Positions 62,641 to 64,000 of a DNA stretch of 64,000 nucleotides are shown here, in pieces. Numbering within the stretch: the stretch's first letter is position 1; each line of letters begins with the position of its first letter. The notes under the pieces are model-generated. The model worked only from the letters and a program-made list of their open reading frames with translations, was not told the DNA's origin and searched no databases. Source of the stretch: Chrysomallon squamiferum (Eukaryota > Mollusca > Gastropoda > Neomphalida > Peltospiridae); contig CM022669.1 of the NCBI GenBank assembly GCA_012295275.1, positions 11,469,949 through 11,533,948 on the forward strand, read 5' to 3'. Both the position numbers and the translations under genes were made by a program.

Positions 62641-64000
62641 ACAGTTACAATTTGAACATACCGTAATGAATGTATATAGAACCTATTAATAATGCAGATT
62701 TTTCTTTTCTTTGTTGTTGTTCTTGATCTATTTTAAATATATATATATTATTATTATCATTATGATTATTTATTACTTAAACAATTTTTATTTATTTTTT
62801 TAGTATTTGGTTAAATCTTCCCCCCCCCCCCTTTTTAAATTATTAGCTTTGTGGAACATATCACCTGGATAAAATGATTTTCTCGGTATGCCCATTTCTC
62901 ACTGCAGACAGTACAACAAACTGTTTTATCAAATGTTATTTCCTTCTTTTTTTTCCAAACAGAAAGGTGAGAAATATATATTACTATCCATATTATTATA
63001 AAATGCTTTGTTTCTTCCTGTACAGTGTTTATGTTTTGCAACTATATTAAATATGGGTTTTTGTTTTATTGTTATTTTGATATTTCCTTTTAAACTTCTA
63101 AACTCTTTAGAATTCATTTGTTTGAGCAAAATTTAACATACACTGATACAGTAATAAAAATGCCACAGATTAAAAATAAAATTTATTGTTTTAAAACATG
63201 TAATATGAAAGCAATAAGTCTAATATCATAGCAAAACCAAAACAATTCTAATGCAATAATCTGCACAAGTTTTTTCTCACTTAATTTTAGTAGCATGGTA
63301 ACATTGTAAAAACATCTGACATTAGTCTGAAAAAACATGGCTTAATCTTTAAAAAACAAAAATATGATAATATAAAAAACTGAAATTTTTAATTTTTATA
63401 TTTTTTAATGCTTGTTTTGCTTTTTCAAAATGTCTCAAATATTAAACGAATCTTAACTTTGATTTGAAAATTAAATTCAGTTTTAAAACATTACTGCTAA
63501 TATAATTTTTCTATCTAATCCTCTACACTATGATACATCTACAGATAGGTGCTGCAATTGGAAATGAGTATACTACTGATCAGAATTCACATTCACCAAA
63601 CTTTTTGTTAGAATTTTTACTCCATTAGTTATTTCTTACTATAATTAAGAACACAGCTAAAAATAAAACAATAACAGAAATTAAGACTGAAGTAAAAATT
63701 TATTACATATAAAGACAAAATACAAGAAAACATATTTGAATGTGTTTAGTTCTACTTTTGTTTCAAATGTAAACCTGAAAGTGAATGAAAATATGGTGAT
63801 GGACAACATCATACAAAACACATCTAAAAGTAATAATATATCTTGAGAAAAATATATTACCTTATTAATTTGTTTTATTTAACTGAACACTGCAAATTAT
63901 AGAATCAGTAAACTGCTAAAATAATTCAGTTACAATGATAAATAAATTCTGATATAATACAAATAACTTTCTGTATAATATAATGTATATAAATAAATTT
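62641..64000. other. Upstream flank of PSMA4, no feature seen
   Basis: Very AT-rich. It has a ten-base C run at 62821-62830 and an AT/TTA patch at 62738-62775. No open frame here resembles a known protein. Confidence 0.5.

Overview
The window is nuclear DNA from an animal. It has intron-containing genes with GT-AG splice signals, very AT-rich intergenic DNA and an extreme density of micro- and minisatellites. The satellite-rich landscape, sparse genes and an intronless orphan receptor are typical of a lophotrochozoan, most plausibly a cephalopod mollusc. That placement is an inference from style, not from a diagnostic marker. There is no rRNA, convincing tRNA, CRISPR, operon or other prokaryotic feature.

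Only two protein-coding genes can be supported, both on the minus strand in the right-hand 10 kb. (1) An intronless seven-transmembrane receptor of 349 residues (54924-55973) has a class A GPCR architecture but lacks several hallmark microswitch residues. (2) The proteasome core-particle subunit alpha type-4 (PSMA4) runs from 62452 down to 58769. I rebuilt it from eight coding exons (263 codons plus stop, all phases consistent). Its first coding exon carries only the ATG, and intron 2 uses a GC-AG splice pair. The two genes are head-to-tail but look functionally unrelated: one is a cell-surface signalling protein, the other a housekeeping part of the 20S proteasome.

The left 54 kb is essentially gene-free and built from repeats. 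0-21 kb holds many simple repeats, a hAT-like miniature transposon (4121-4390), several short minisatellites and a long near-perfect palindrome (17196-17306). 21.2-30.6 kb holds a large inverted repeat: a left arm (about 21.26-22.37 kb) and a right arm (about 28.42-30.12 kb) are reverse complements, each carrying an array of the same roughly 40-bp unit (9 degenerate copies left, 25 right). A third fragment of the family lies at 30.55-30.63 kb. 30.9-39.4 kb carries three more minisatellites (30 bp, 43-44 bp in two subtypes, 47 bp) and G-quadruplex candidates. 39.4-51.5 kb is mostly unique AT-rich DNA, with one promising regulatory cluster (two AP-1 sites and an RFX X-box) near 45.57-45.76 kb. 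51481-52380 is a 24-bp satellite of 37 units whose right half is completely homogeneous.

The long open frames that cross the satellites (up to 378 codons) are consequences of stop-free tandem units, not genes. The points most worth a second look are the atypical receptor, the inverted-repeat satellite family and its chimeric left arm, and the unusual exon structure of the proteasome gene.
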